Both the position numbers and the translations under genes were made by a program. Of a stretch of 64,000 bases of DNA, positions 1-11,529 are shown one piece after another. The notes beneath the pieces were generated by a model. That model was not told the origin of the DNA. It did no database searches and saw nothing but the letters and a program-made list of their open reading frames with translations. Positions within the stretch are counted from its first letter, which is position 1. Each line of letters opens with the position of its first letter. This DNA is from Leptoclinus maculatus (Eukaryota > Chordata > Actinopteri > Perciformes > Stichaeidae), in NCBI GenBank assembly GCA_032191485.1, contig JAVDOI010000012.1:13973640-14037639 (forward strand), read 5' to 3'.

Positions 1-62
<62 letters not shown>
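1..62. repeat. (TG)n microsatellite
   Basis: An uninterrupted TG dinucleotide run fills the left edge of the window and probably continues beyond it. Confidence 0.98.
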
Positions 63-65
<3 letters not shown>

Positions 66-696
66 GAAGTGAGCGCCATAGGATTAACTTGAGGTTCATA
101 TCGAGGAGTCAGACACATGTCCCACATAGATTTAGCTGCTGACCTTCTTCTGAAGTTAACTCAGTCAACAAGATGGACTTGGAGCTCTGACTGACTTCTC
201 ACTGGTCACAGGATGTTTTTTTTTGTTATTGTTTTTTTTTTTTTTTTATCCTTCCCTGCAGCCATCAGTTACAGTCAACTTATCGATGCTCAGGCATTCT
301 ACCCCTCCATCTCAAATCGCTGACCATTCTGCAGTTTCTGACATTGACGTATCGCTCCTTTTCTCCGTTATCCGTTACCTGCCACCCGGTCCCGAAGGCG
401 ATGCAGTGTGTAACCAAAGATGGGTTTGACCATCATTCAAACACACACACAACCCTGTCGGTCCCCTCCCCCACACACTGTCACATCTCATTTAAGGGGT
501 TATTGACGTGCCCCCCCCCCCTTTCTACAGTCAGTAGGTTGGGTCCCAGGGAGGAATTTGACGATCTCACTGGAGAGTAATTGAGCTTATTTTTCCTGCA
601 GTGGAAGCATTACTTGTGATCAATACTTAGCCTGCAGCATTGGCTCTTCTCCTGAAGGGATTTGTCATTGTCTGTGTTTTAACATTTGAACATAGC

Positions 697-697
<1 letters not shown>

Positions 698-732
<35 letters not shown>
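698..732. repeat. (TA)n microsatellite
   Basis: A pure alternating TA tract lies in ANKS1A intronic sequence, about 80 bp before an exon acceptor. Confidence 0.95.
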
Positions 733-736
<4 letters not shown>

Positions 737-814
737 TTATTTATATGACTGTTGACACAATGCTGCAAAATTATATGATTTAACCGTAATCTTGTGCTCT
801 TTGTTTTTCTATAG

Positions 815-913
815 GGGAACAATGTAATGGAGGACCAGGACTTGAGGGAGATTGGGATCACGGACCCAAGCCACAGAAAGAAGATCCTGCACGCATCGCG
901 CTCGCTACCCAAG
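815..913 (+). CDS. anks1a: ANKS1A exon, end of SAM domain 1
   Basis: Acceptor TTCTATAG ends at 814 and donor AAG|GTGACA starts at 914. The 99 bases are 33 codons in phase 0, containing VMEDQDLREIGITDPSHRKK, the last helices of SAM1. Confidence 0.93.
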
Positions 914-1332
914 GTGACAAATCATTGATTAGTTCTTCAACACTAGTGCTAGTCTCCCCTTTAATACCAAGGCAGCAGTGCAACGGTAACATTCACCCAA
1001 GTACTGTACTTACGAACCATTTTGAGACACTTTATTTAGGTATTTCTATGCTGGATCATACTTTTACTTCACTACATTTCAGAAGGAAATATTGTATTTG
1101 TTGCTCCATTGTATTTATCTAACAGACTGGTGACTATATGATGATCTTATAGATCATGCAATCATTCTAGCCCTCTTTTGCATTACTAAAAACATCATCT
1201 AGTTGGGGCCATGTGTCACATTTCATATCAATATAAATTGTTAACAGTTTCACAAAAAAGTGATTTCACCTCTAAGCTTTTCAGATTGTTTCATTTTAAT
1301 AACTACATTTGTTCTTTTGAGGCACAAATATG

Positions 1333-1369
<37 letters not shown>

Positions 1370-4300
1370 TCAGTACATTTGTTTCCGAAGCCCAGCACCA
1401 GTGTTTGATTAAGTCCTCTCCCACAGGTGAAAGCGATGGGCTGCGACGGCAGCAGCTCCCTCTCCTCTTGGCTGGAGAATCTGGGCCTGCACGAGTACTT
1501 GCACAACTTCCTGACCAGCGGCTACCGCACTCTGGACTGTGTCAAAAACCTGTGGGAGCTGGAGATTGTCAATGTGAGTCGCTGGGACGTACACGGACCG
1601 TGAGGAGTACCAGAGGGTGAAATTAGTTTTACCAAGTGTTGAAGAAAAAACTCCAACTCTGCAGGGAAATGCACAGAACTTTTTTTTGGTGGTGAATATC
1701 AGGGAGGTAGTTTCCAGTGCTTCCAATTGGTTAAAGGTTTTAAAGGTAAAGGAAACAAACCAGAGAGACTGAGCTCAGTTACTTGTTTGGACACCTGCTC
1801 CTCCAAAAAAAAACAAAGATGCTTTAAGTAAGAGTTATTCTAAAACAAGACGTTCAGGGTCTCATTTAGAGGGCTTGCAGTCTGAAGGGTAAGCTGTTAT
1901 GACATGTTAAGTAGCAGTGTCTGATGTTTCCTGGCAAGCTTCCAACTTTCCAACACCTCTGCTTCCTCGTGTGCTGCTCCACATGTTCACCAGCTCATTT
2001 CCTCTTTCCTCCAGGTGCTGAAGATCTCCCTACTTGGTCACAGGAAACGCATCATTGCTTCCTTAGCGGAGAGGCCCTACGAGGAACCTCCAGTCAAGCC
2101 TCCCCGTTTGTCTCAGATCAGGGTGAGGACCTTTACCAACAACTGTCTAAAGAATGAATGATAGTTTGATGGTTTCCCTTCCTCTCAGGCTTGGTTTGAT
2201 TTTAGTCCAAACATTTTGGAAGGCATGTTTTTCTTGTAGAAGATGAAGGACGGCCGCTTCATCGTTCATCGTGGGGACAACTAACCGTGTCCGACTTTGT
2301 CTCTCCAGTGTCAAGACCTGCCTGGATCCCAGACCTCGTCCCCCCTCAGTCATATGGAGTCCTACACCGGACGCTCGATGGACCCTCTGCTGCCAGCGGG
2401 AGAGCCAGGGAGGAAAAAAGTGCCGGATAATGACTACGACGTTACCCAAAGATATCGCAGTGAACACAGGTCACATGTACGTTTAGGTCGCTGCGGCGGT
2501 ACATTTCGTCCTCCACTACCTTCATGTGATGTGGTGATTATAGTGGGCCTCTGTAAGTCTTAGAATAATACTTCTCTCCCTTCCCAGGAACGGTATGAAG
2601 AACGGCATCGAGAGCCCCGTCTGACCCTGCGGCCGCCGAGTCTGGCCGCACCGTACGCCCCGGTCCAGAACTGGCATCATCAACCTGAGAAGCTCATCTT
2701 TGAATCCTGCGCCTACGAAGCCAGTGTACGTCCACGCCTTTCTGCCTCATACTGTATGTGATGCAGTTGTCGTTTATCATATACACCAACACTTTCTCTC
2801 TCTCTCTCCCCCTTTGTAGTACCTCGGTTCCATGCTTATTAAGGAACTACGGGGCACCGATTCCACGCAGGACGCCTGCGCCAAAATGCGGGTACGCTGC
2901 AAGTTTCCTCTTCAATCTCAGGGGACAAACACAGGACATAATACATATAGTATGAGTGAATGGTAACACACCTTAATGTCCTTTCTGCCTGTGTCCTTTT
3001 TTTCCTCCAGAAGTCGACAGAACAAATGAGGAAAGTCCCTACTATCGTCCTTTCCATCACCTACAAGGGTGTGAAGTTCATCGATGCAGCCAATAAGGTT
3101 AGCGTCCACGTGCACACACCGCCCTGCTTGCCTTTAGTCCCAAAATTGAGCCCGGTGTGTTTTGTTTGGTAATATTCTGAGAGTGTTAACAGTCAAACTT
3201 CACGCTGCTTCTTTTCTGTCATTGCAAATACCAATGCCTGCAAGTTTATGTCACATTTGTTCATGTTTGACAGGCAGCGAGTCTGCGCATATTGACATTT
3301 ATTTGACATTCATGAAAAAAAAGGAGACATTGAAAGGTTGCCTTGCTCAGCCAGCTCTTGCTGTGTATTGCTTCACTCCCCTCCAATGACTCCAGCATGA
3401 TTTATGCCCCAATGTCTCCTCGTTATTGACTGCCTCTTATCATTTTTTATAAATCATATTTGTTCATAATGCATTATCACTCGGAGCATTGAAGCTCTGT
3501 GTGACCGCGTGTTGATGTTATTTATCATGCTGCCTCTCTTCTCGGTGCAGAACATCATCGCAGAGCACGAGATCCGTAACATTTCGTGTGCAGCGCAGGA
3601 CCCCGAGGACTTGTGCACGTTTGCCTACATCACCAAGGACCTGCAGACCAGCCACCACTACTGCCACGTGTTCAGCACAGTGGACGTGGTAAGGATGCTC
3701 TCACTGTCCCGTCACGTGACGAGCGTTTTGTGTCAGCTTAACATAAACGAGGGGAAAATACTAGACATCATCTCCCGTACTTGCACTGGGGAGGTCTGAC
3801 AGCATGCATCATCAACACCGATGACACTAGACTGCCCTATCTCCTCAAGGTGTCGCGCTTCAGTTGGGGCTGATTGCCTCCTCGTAGACACAGTGCTGCT
3901 CTGGCCGTGATAGCTAGCCCTCCATTACCATCCTCTGAGATCGGATGATTATCCTGCTAATCTGCCTCATAATGCCGCCAGGGTCGTTCCAGACTAAAGT
4001 CAGCCTAACAATGCTCCGTTTCCTCTGTGTGAAACAAGGTGGCTGCCCCTCAGCAGCAAAGGCCACAGCAGTCGTGCGATGCGATCAGTTATTTTAAACC
4101 GTATTGACCATACGGCTGCTATCGCACCTTACACCATCCTCACCACACACGGAGAAGAAAGCAAGAGGCACATCAGGGCATTAAGTCAACAGACGGCGTA
4201 CTTGTCTCAGGGGCTGATTCTTCGCGGAGGGATATGCAGATGTTTTTCAGAGCTCTGTTTTCTGTGTCCCATCATGTGACTGCTTTTTTTGACTTCCCAA

Positions 4301-5581
4301 GGCATGTAGTGTGAATGCTGTGTCTTTAGTCTGAGGTGCTTGTTTTATATTTGGAAGCTGTCAGGGTGCAGCTTTAATACTAAGCGACAGCCTGTATCCA
4401 GTTCAGGTGCAGAGGGGAAGCTGCTAGCTGCTGCACAATGCTCACCACATTACTGACACTTCTTCCTGTTTTTGAAGACGTTTTGAGGGAAACAAAACGT
4501 TGTCCTGATATCTGTTGCTGTCTCACTTTTATAGCCGCTCTTCCTCTTTCTCCCCCTCTGTGTAGAATCTGACCTATGAGATTATACTGACGCTTGGCCA
4601 GGCGTTTGAGATAGCCTATCAGCTGGCTCTGCAGGCCCAGAGGACCAAACAGCACCAGAACCTCCTACTGGGACCCGGTTCAGAGGTCATTGAGACCAAG
4701 TCCAGCCGACCTGTGCCCAAACCACGAGGCAGCGTGCGGAAGTCGTCGGTGAGTTGTACACCGAACGTACTGTATGTAGCACAAGACCCCACATGAACAT
4801 TGTATGGAAGAGTTTACTGGCCACATTTTATTAGAGGAGCAAGTTTAAGTTCTGGTACTGCAGTACACGTGTAGTTCCCTGACCCTGAAATGAACCTTTC
4901 CTGTTCATTTGTCATTGATTTTATGCTCTGTGTAGCACACATGGTGCAATTGTGGGAGGAGAGGTGAGGGGTGCAGTTGTCTGTAGACATTTGAAAACCG
5001 CTGACCTCGTAACAAAGGGCCAGATATCTGCAAAATTCAGAAATTGACAACTGCTATTACGAAATGTCTTCTAGCGTTAAACTAAAGGGCAGGAAGCGGT
5101 CAAAACTCCAGCAACACCTGCGGTATTAAAGTATAAAGAACAACTTTATAGTATACTTCAAATGTTGTTTGAGTTTTGACTTGATTAGATTTTATTCCCT
5201 TGCACTGTTAAAAGTAGGTTGAATTAAGCCACAAACATCATTCCAGCGAATGAAACCCTCAAAACACATTATGCAAGTCTCAGAACATTTGTATCTACAG
5301 CTTTTCACATCATTATGATTGCACTGTGCGGATGTTTGTCTGGCCATTAGCATTAAACCATTAAGAAGTGAGCCTCGTGCTGAATATCAATGAGGTAACT
5401 ACACCTCAGGGACCAGTCGCACATCTCCTGCTGCTGCTTAATGAACTCCACAGAATCCTCTTAAGAATGTGGTGTTTACTGTCGCGTCTTCTGCGTTTCC
5501 CCTCACCTTTTTGTATTTTGACGTTTACCTTTTTCAACCTTTTATTTCAACCTAATGCACTTTTGCCTCACACTCCCACAC

Positions 5582-5661
<80 letters not shown>

Positions 5662-7126
5662 GTAAGCTGTAAGATCAGACGGCTGCTGTCTCACGCTTCT
5701 CAAATCTATGTTAATTTCTCTCCCTTTTATTCTCTTCTCAACCCCTCCTCCTGTTTGTGCCACTTGTGCTATTTTCCTTCTTCCTCTTCGTATCTCTCTC
5801 TCTCTCTCTCTCTCTCCCTCCGTGCCTTCCTCTCCTCTCTCCTCCTGGCGGTGTTCATCTCTCCCAGGACTCTCCTCCTCTCGACAGTCGTTGCTGTTAC
5901 TGTTACACCTGCACCACCCATCGTCCCTCCTTCCTACCGCTGCACTCTGCCAGCCCTGCTGCCCAGGTGCTGCCTTTGCATCTCCATCCTCTTCACTCTT
6001 TCCTCCCTTTTTCTGCCCTCCTGTTTTTGTTTTTCTTCTCACTGCCTTCAAAATCCCACAATCCTCCATTTGTGTCTTTAACCCATTTTTTTTTCCTTTT
6101 TGAATTCATATGGCGGTCATTGTGTGTTTTTGCTGTTTGTAGAAATATACATGAGCTCCACTTTTCCTATACTTTGCCGCATGTGGACTGATGGATGCTT
6201 TGAATATTACTTTTGACTCAGGCGCCCCCTTGTGACATTGCGGTAGCAACACAAGCTTACATTCACAGAGAAGCACCACTACTTTACCGGTGTTTTGTTC
6301 AAGTAAACGTACTTGTATGAAAGTGTAAAGTAGGCCCTTTAAAATACACTGAGAGAAAGGTTGATAGAGTGACTCATTGGATTAATGGCAATAGAGATGT
6401 ATGTGTATCTAAGAATATAGAATCTGCATGTAAACATAGTCACTGGAATTGATTTTGAGGCTGTGATTCTGTCCGACCGTTATTGAACCAAACTTTGATT
6501 TTAAATGAGTTCAGGTGAATAGTGTGAAACTCCCCCAGCTGATAACTTACATTCAGGCATATTTTTTGTATTGCCCGTTATTCCCAAAATGTTTAAATAC
6601 GCAAATGAGGCAGTACCTTATTAAATATGTGCCAATTTGCAATTTACAGAAATATCAACATTGGATGAAGTCGGATTCAAAATTAATAAAAAAAATAGAG
6701 TCCCAGTTGATTACTTGCATCAAGACAATTGTTTTTTTCAATTATTATGTTTAAATATGCAATTTAGCTACTATCTAATGTTAAGTTTTGGTGAAATCAG
6801 GAGAAATCTACAGACGCCTCAATGTGTAGTTTAGATGTGTTCTTTCCACTAGTCTAATAGACGTTGTGTTATGAAGGCAAAATAGTCCAAAATCTCAAAA
6901 TTGACCAGTGCACGAAAAAAACAACGTTTTTGCCGGTAGTGTCTGTCTTTAATTCCTTCCCCAGCTGTTGAGAAGCAGAGGGTTTGATGCCCTCTGTTTG
7001 TGTTCGCAGGGCGACATTGTGGAGCAGGAGGGGGATTCTCAGTCCGGGGGCAGCGCCACGTGGCTCGTGGACCCCAAGGAATCCAAGCGCACTATCAGCA
7101 CTAAGTACGAGACCACCATATTCTGA
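815..7126 (+). CDS. anks1a: ANKS1A (Odin), C-terminal part: end of SAM1, SAM2, PTB domain; ten exons, 5' partial
   Basis: Cytoplasmic adaptor for receptor tyrosine kinases; in mammals its SAM domains bind EphA receptors and SHIP2, and its PTB domain binds phosphotyrosine receptors. Coding exons: 815-913, 1427-1573, 2015-2122, 2309-2476, 2588-2725, 2820-2891, 3011-3097, 3551-3688, 4566-4748, 7010-7126. They join in one frame to 418 residues ending at TGA 7124-7126. Residues 1-33 are the end of SAM1 (VMEDQDLREIGI). About 44-101 are SAM2 (WLENLGLHEYL, LLGHRKRIIASLAERPYEEP). About 206-344 are the PTB domain (PEKLIFESC, YLGSMLIKELRGT, SITYKGVKFIDA, AEHEIRNISCAAQDPEDLC, HHYCHVFSTVDV). The tail ends STKYETTIF, as in ANKS1A. 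The ankyrin repeats and the start of SAM1 lie left of the window. The PTB and tail wording fits ANKS1A better than ANKS1B. Identity is from memory of the family. Confidence 0.95.
1000..1135. repeat. Fragment of a percomorph interspersed repeat (MITE-like)
   Basis: The stretch contains CAAGTACTGTACTTA, ACTTCACTACATTTCAGA and TTTATCTAACAG. These match the remembered consensus of a common fish short-repeat family (AAGTACTGTACTTAAGTA, TCCACTACATTTCAGAGG). A related copy lies at about 59635-60120 in the same orientation. The assignment is from memory. Confidence 0.55.
1338..1366. repeat. (TA)n microsatellite
   Basis: Alternating TA tract ending about 60 bp before the acceptor of the exon at 1427. 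Confidence 0.95.
1427..1573 (+). CDS. anks1a: ANKS1A exon, SAM1-SAM2 linker and start of SAM2
   Basis: Acceptor CCCACAG ends at 1426 and donor AAT|GTGAGT starts at 1574. The 147 bases are 49 codons in phase 0, with SSWLENLGLHEYLHNFL and NLWELEIVN of SAM2. Confidence 0.94.
2015..2122 (+). CDS. anks1a: ANKS1A exon, end of SAM2
   Basis: Acceptor TTTCCTCCAG ends at 2014 and donor AGG|GTGAGG starts at 2123. The 36 codons include LLGHRKRIIASLAERPYEEP and a proline-rich PPVKPPR stretch that could bind an SH3 domain (inference). Confidence 0.94.
2309..2476 (+). CDS. anks1a: ANKS1A exon, SAM-PTB linker
   Basis: Acceptor TCTCTCCAG ends at 2308 and donor CAT|GTACGT starts at 2477. The 56 codons begin CQDLPGSQTSSPLS, as the linker does in ANKS1A. 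The middle is poorly conserved and low in complexity. Confidence 0.88.
2588..2725 (+). CDS. anks1a: ANKS1A exon, linker and start of PTB domain
   Basis: Acceptor CCTTCCCAG ends at 2587 and donor AGT|GTACGT starts at 2726. The 46 codons contain LTLRPPSLAAPYAPVQ and the first PTB strand, PEKLIFESC. Confidence 0.94.
2820..2891 (+). CDS. anks1a: ANKS1A exon, PTB domain
   Basis: Acceptor CCTTTGTAG ends at 2819 and donor CGG|GTACGC starts at 2892. The 24 codons read YLGSMLIKELRGTDSTQDAC then AKMR, the characteristic early PTB helix region. Confidence 0.94.
3011..3097 (+). CDS. anks1a: ANKS1A exon, PTB domain
   Basis: Acceptor TTCCTCCAG ends at 3010 and donor AAG|GTTAGC starts at 3098. The 29 codons include VLSITYKGVKFIDAANK, a core PTB strand pair. 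Confidence 0.94.
3551..3688 (+). CDS. anks1a: ANKS1A exon, PTB domain
   Basis: Acceptor CTCGGTGCAG ends at 3550 and donor GTG|GTAAGG starts at 3689. The 46 codons include AEHEIRNISCAAQDPEDLC and HHYCHVFSTVDV, the most conserved part of the ANKS1 PTB domain. Confidence 0.96.
4566..4748 (+). CDS. anks1a: ANKS1A exon, final PTB helix and tail
   Basis: Acceptor CTGTGTAG ends at 4565 and donor TCG|GTGAGT starts at 4749. The 61 codons begin NLTYEIILTLGQAFEIAYQL, the closing PTB helix, then IETKSSRPVPKPRG. Confidence 0.95.
4749..7009 (+). other. ANKS1A last intron
   Basis: A 2.26-kb intron in phase 0. It holds a long (CA)n tract at 5584-5659 and a pyrimidine-rich stretch with (TC)n at about 5792-5817. 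The long reading frames across these tracts are low-complexity artefacts. Confidence 0.85.
5584..5659. repeat. (CA)n microsatellite
   Basis: About 38 uninterrupted CA units in the last ANKS1A intron. Confidence 0.98.
7010..7126 (+). CDS. anks1a: ANKS1A last coding exon
   Basis: Acceptor TGTTCGCAG ends at 7009. The 38 codons end STKYETTIF followed by TGA at 7124-7126. This C-terminus is shared with mammalian ANKS1A. Confidence 0.94.
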   Translation, partial: GDIVEQEGDSQSGGSATWLVDPKESKRTISTKYETTIF

Positions 7127-8671
7127 GTGGACCCCTCTTCCTTCAGACCTCTGACCTCTGGGCCTGGTCTCCCCCCCCCCCCCTCCTCTTCCTCTCCCTC
7201 CCTCTGTGTGCCTTTCACTGTGACTCTGCCTCTCCCTCTGTGGGCCGGACCCCTGCCCTCCTCCGTCTCCCTTCAGCCGTCACTCTCGTCCTCGTCTGAC
7301 AACGACACACAGCGTGCGAGTGCTTTGCTCCTTCCTTGTAGTAACCCACCACCACCTCCGCACTACTGATTACTAGTGCAACCCTTCCGCTTCATCAGCC
7401 CTCCTCTAGCTGGTATCACTTCCACTTCCGGCTTGCCACTCACCTTTGCTGTTATTCTCCTCTCTATTTACCTTGTATACTTCCTGAACTCTGTGTACAA
7501 TGCTTCCTTTTCTTTTCTCCCCTATCAACGTCCCGCTGTTGACTCTTGGTGATAAGCTCTTCTTTTCTTGGTGCTTTTCCTGCTCTATTAGGCGACGGCC
7601 ACTCTGAGACTTTTCACTCTGACCTTTCAACTCCTGACTCCTCGTCCTGAGTGCTGAGAAAATCCGATTTACCGCAGCCAAGAGTGACCCACTGCACACA
7701 TCCTGTACCTGGACATGGACATGTTTCCTGAGGAAACTGACAAACTGGTCCTGTAGTTCTGTGCGTCAGTTGGACTTAAGCCGACTGTTTCTGTTCAGTG
7801 GAGTTTGTGGTGTTATTGAGGTTTCACTGGGGGATATTTCTCACTGTCAGCGGTCAGCTCGAAGCCAAAGGAGGTCCTAGCACTGTGATAAGGTCCTTTT
7901 TTTGGAGCTAATAATGTAAGCATTTTGGGGGATTTTCTAGTAGGGGGGGGGAAGGAGGAACAGAATAGGGCATAAAGGCTGATATGGACCCGCATGTTAG
8001 CCGTCCTTGCTGCTGCAGAAAGTAGACAGCCCAAACTGTCTCTAGACCGGCATGCCCTCCTCTGTCTACCAATCAGAGCACCAGGATTTAAACCTGGTGC
8101 TTCTTCTGGAGTGAACTAACTATAACGAAGCACTTTTACCAAATCCCCAAGTGTGTCAGAGAATAAGTGCATCTTCCTCTGTCCGGTCTTTTCTTTCTTC
8201 TTCTCTTCACAACAAATGCCTTCTATGTTCATCCTGTCAGTATTGCCTTTTGTTTTGCCAATCACCACTCGGTTAATATTTCACGGCTGCAAGTGAAAAG
8301 AGTTAATCATTGTAAGGAGGGGTGGGGGGGGGGGTGATCCGTCACCATCACGCTGTCTGTGTCCATTAGTTCTGTGTTATTTTTTACTTTATTTTAACCT
8401 CACTGCTTTGTGTGCGTGTGTCTGTGTCCCTTCCCTATATAGCTGAACACTGTGGCCACTCCCAGCCAGTAAGAAAGGACAGGTATGAGCCCTGTTGCAT
8501 GGTGGGTAGGTTGTTTTGTTGGGAAAGCGACCCGCTTCCCGTGCAGCGGAATCGCATCACCAGTTGGATCAAGCTCACCAGAGCGACAGGCGGTCTGGGA
8601 GACAAACCGACGGAACGCTTTCAACACAGCGCAATCCATCAGATCATCTCACCTCACCAACGTCATCAACC

Positions 8672-8700
8672 CCACACACACACACACACACACACACACA
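8672..8700. repeat. (CA)n microsatellite
   Basis: CA dinucleotide run inside the inferred ANKS1A 3' UTR. Confidence 0.95.
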
Positions 8701-9776
8701 TGCACACACTCCATTTAGCTTCCTGTTCATCAGAACGAGGTGTCTGTCCCAGGGTCAGATGTGTTTGTTGTGCTTTATACATTTCCTGTGAAATGATCGT
8801 TGCCTCCTAACAGCTGGTGTACGATGTCACAGTGAGGAACTTGTAGCTAAAGGGGAAGTAGCTGGCATGAGGAACATATTTTTTTTGTTATAATACAAAG
8901 GTACAAATTATCCGACGGAGACCTCACACTGTAGGCACACAGTCCTTCCTGGACTATTTGTCCTGTTTCCACACAATGTAGCGTCTCTTCATGACCATCG
9001 GCTCGTCTTTCACAACATGTAACTGATAAACAATGTGATCTTGCGCGGGAGGAACTCTATAACCAAACTCAAAGGGCAGAGGAACTGACACTACAAAGAC
9101 TGTTTTAAAATAATATAACGGGGTGGTTTTTATTTGATTTGAATGTTTTTTTTCTGTATGTTTTAATTGTTTTATTGGACAGTAATGTGTCCTAATGCTG
9201 GAACTGGATCAGGTGTCTTTCACTGCAGCTCCCTCTCTCCTTCCCTGCTCCTTTTGTTCAGTTAATACCGACGAGATCATTCTCCAAACCTGCCATGCAG
9301 GCGGGTCTGTCTTTAGATTTTAGCTGCAGAACAGAACAATAGGGCACAGCATGTTTCTCCTCGCTAACTCCCAGTGTGTTGACTGTTAATGGTACTTTTT
9401 GGTCAACCAATGTGTTTATGGGTACATAGTCTGGTCGTTTTTTGATTTAACTGTTGTATATGTTGTCAGGCCAGTATACGATAACTCTATGGTACACTGT
9501 CTTCAGCTCGCTGGTGTCGGCACCTTCGGCCATCAGCCTGGTCCCGTTCTGCTTTTGCACATTAAGGATCAGGAGAGATATTTAGGGACTCATCTGATGA
9601 CAAGCAATGATGAGAATGATATTGTACATGAATCTAGCGGTCTGTATTTTCATACTTGAATGATTTTTGCTTTTATAGATATCTATATATATATGTATAT
9701 GTATGTATGTATGTAATTTTTGACGTTTGTCAAAAGAGAGAAAAGGACTATGTCTTATAAAGTTAAACATATCGTG

Positions 9777-9782
9777 AATAAA
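9777..9782 (+). promoter_or_regulatory. Poly(A) signal AATAAA, proximal
   Basis: Canonical hexamer about 2.65 kb after the ANKS1A stop codon. It is a candidate for the shorter 3' UTR form. Confidence 0.5.
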
Positions 9783-9922
9783 ATACCCTGTGATTTAAAA
9801 AAACAAAAAAAAGGCTGAGAAAACGATGACTCAGACGAGGGACCTCACTTCAGAAAAAAAAGATTGTAAATAATCTTGGGCTTCCAGTCTTTTTTATGAT
9901 TATTTTTCATAATTGTACAACT

Positions 9923-9928
9923 AATAAA
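9923..9928 (+). promoter_or_regulatory. Poly(A) signal AATAAA, distal
   Basis: Canonical hexamer followed by T-rich sequence with GT dinucleotides (TTTATTTGTCC), as expected of a downstream element. It is the likeliest end of ANKS1A. Confidence 0.6.
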
Positions 9929-9945
9929 TGGCGCAATTAGAAATG

Positions 9946-11529
9946 CTGACTCTTGACTCTTTATTTGTCCATTAGCTGATCTTGAAACCTCACCGCTAGC
10001 TGACGCCAAACACACACGTCACCCTGCACCTTTAAGGGAGTTAAATCATTGTGTTATATGTTGTGTGTTATTGTGTTCAATCTTCTGATAGTTTTTCAGT
10101 AATGGAGTGTCTGTGACACCTTTTGTTTTGGAAAACAGGAAGCTGTTATTATACTGTTGTTATACTGGAAAGTCTTTCCTTAGAATCTATTAGACATTAC
10201 CTTTATTTATCACCCACACAAAAGCTGCATCATATCTTTGATACAATGATGTGAGTGTACCATTGTAAAGTTGCGTCATCAACAGAACAACAGATGATGA
10301 TTTCTGGGGCAGATATGAATATGAATTTGCACGTCTGCTCATTTTCATAGATGTGCAACAGATGTCACAGATGTATGCAGCTGTTCCTGGAAAACAGACC
10401 GGCTTGTCGCATGCTCATTGTGAGGCTGACATTTGCAGACAGGCCTGTTTTGTTCACAAACTTGGCAAACGGACGGACGCAAGCTCTTCACAGCAATGCA
10501 GTCTGTAAACAATGTAAATAGCTCATAAAACAAGCAATGTGGTATTTGGGTTTTTTAGGATACACACAGGACACAATTGTATGGTGTCAGCATAAGGCAC
10601 TAATGTATTAATATGTAGTTTACACATTTTAACAATTAGCTTTATAGATAGAGCCATTATAAAAAACAGGTTTAGGGTTACCAAATTGTTGAAATTCCTC
10701 TGGCTGGTGCTCAGCCTTTATGTTTGGTAATAACACAGTTATAGATGTAGTCAATTCCTTAAAGAATAGTCATGGCTTCTTGTTCTAAATAAGATATGAA
10801 TCTGTAATAACACGTGTTACTTTTAAAGGGTAATCCTTCCACACAGACATTGTAAATGTTGATAGCCTAACTTGTTGATAATACAGTCCATTGGAGGGGT
10901 GTCCCTGATTAGCCCAATTAAAAACCTAAAAAGACTAAATGCGTGTCATTCTGGAGGACGATAAACAGCATCACCACTTTGGTCCAGACTGAAATATCTA
11001 AACAACTGTTGGATGGATTGCAACGACATTTACTACAAATATTCAAGGTCCCAAGAGGATGAACTCTAACCACATTTTCTCTTGCACAACCATCAGGTCA
11101 AAGTGTTCAGACAGTCATGGTTTCCAGATGATGTATCCTACAGACTTTGGTGATCCCCTGACTTTCACCCTCGCGCCATTATAAGGTTGACGTTTTGGGG
11201 TTTTATTGAAATATCTTACTGTGAAATTTGATACGCACATTCATGTTCCCGTTAGGATGTGAATTGTCATGATTTGGTTGATCCCTTAACTTTTCTTATA
11301 CCTGCCCAACATGCAAGCATTATCATTATGAGCATGTCAGCATGCTGATGTTAATAGTCAGCTCAAAGCACCACGTCTTGTTGAAAAGATAAGTAAATAA
11401 ATACGTCAACTTTCAAAATGCAAACAAAAGTAAAAGCCTCTCTTGTTTACACACACTATAGCCTATATTTTCAGTATTTAACAAGTCATATTTTGACAGT
11501 TTTATTCCATGTGTTGCGTTTACTTGGCT
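9946..11529. other. Intergenic spacer, ANKS1A to SARG-like gene
   Basis: No coding exon is seen. The right half (about 10960-11370) is an old interspersed repeat copy; the rest is AT-rich single-copy-looking sequence. Confidence 0.6.
10960..11370 (+). repeat. Percomorph interspersed repeat, copy 1 (TTGGATGGATTG family)
   Basis: The stretch contains GTCCAGACTGAAATATCTAA, GTTGGATGGATTGCA, TTTGGTGATCCCCTGACTTT and GAGCATGTCAGCATGCTGA. These are landmarks of a repeat I remember as very common in percomorph fish genomes. Related copies lie at about 43240-43520 and 44980-45085, all in the same orientation. Confidence 0.65.

Larger units (their letters stand above)
1..814. other. ANKS1A intron, 3' part
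   Basis: This stretch is read as intron upstream of the first visible exon. It holds a (TG)n tract at 1-62, T-rich sequence near 216-248 and a (TA)n tract at 698-732. The expected exon for the start of SAM1 was not found and should lie to the left. Confidence 0.6.
7127..9945 (+). other. anks1a: ANKS1A 3' UTR
   Basis: Sequence after the stop codon runs without a recognisable coding exon to two poly(A) signals (AATAAA at 9777-9782 and 9923-9928). It holds a (CA)n tract at about 8672-8700, a near-perfect hairpin at 8077-8101 and a Pumilio-type TGTAAATA at 9865-9872. The exact cleavage site cannot be seen, so the end point is inferred. Confidence 0.65.

Noticed and set aside
5368..6191. Long frames over the CA and TC tracts in the last ANKS1A intron
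   Set aside because: Low-complexity translation of microsatellites between two well-supported exons.
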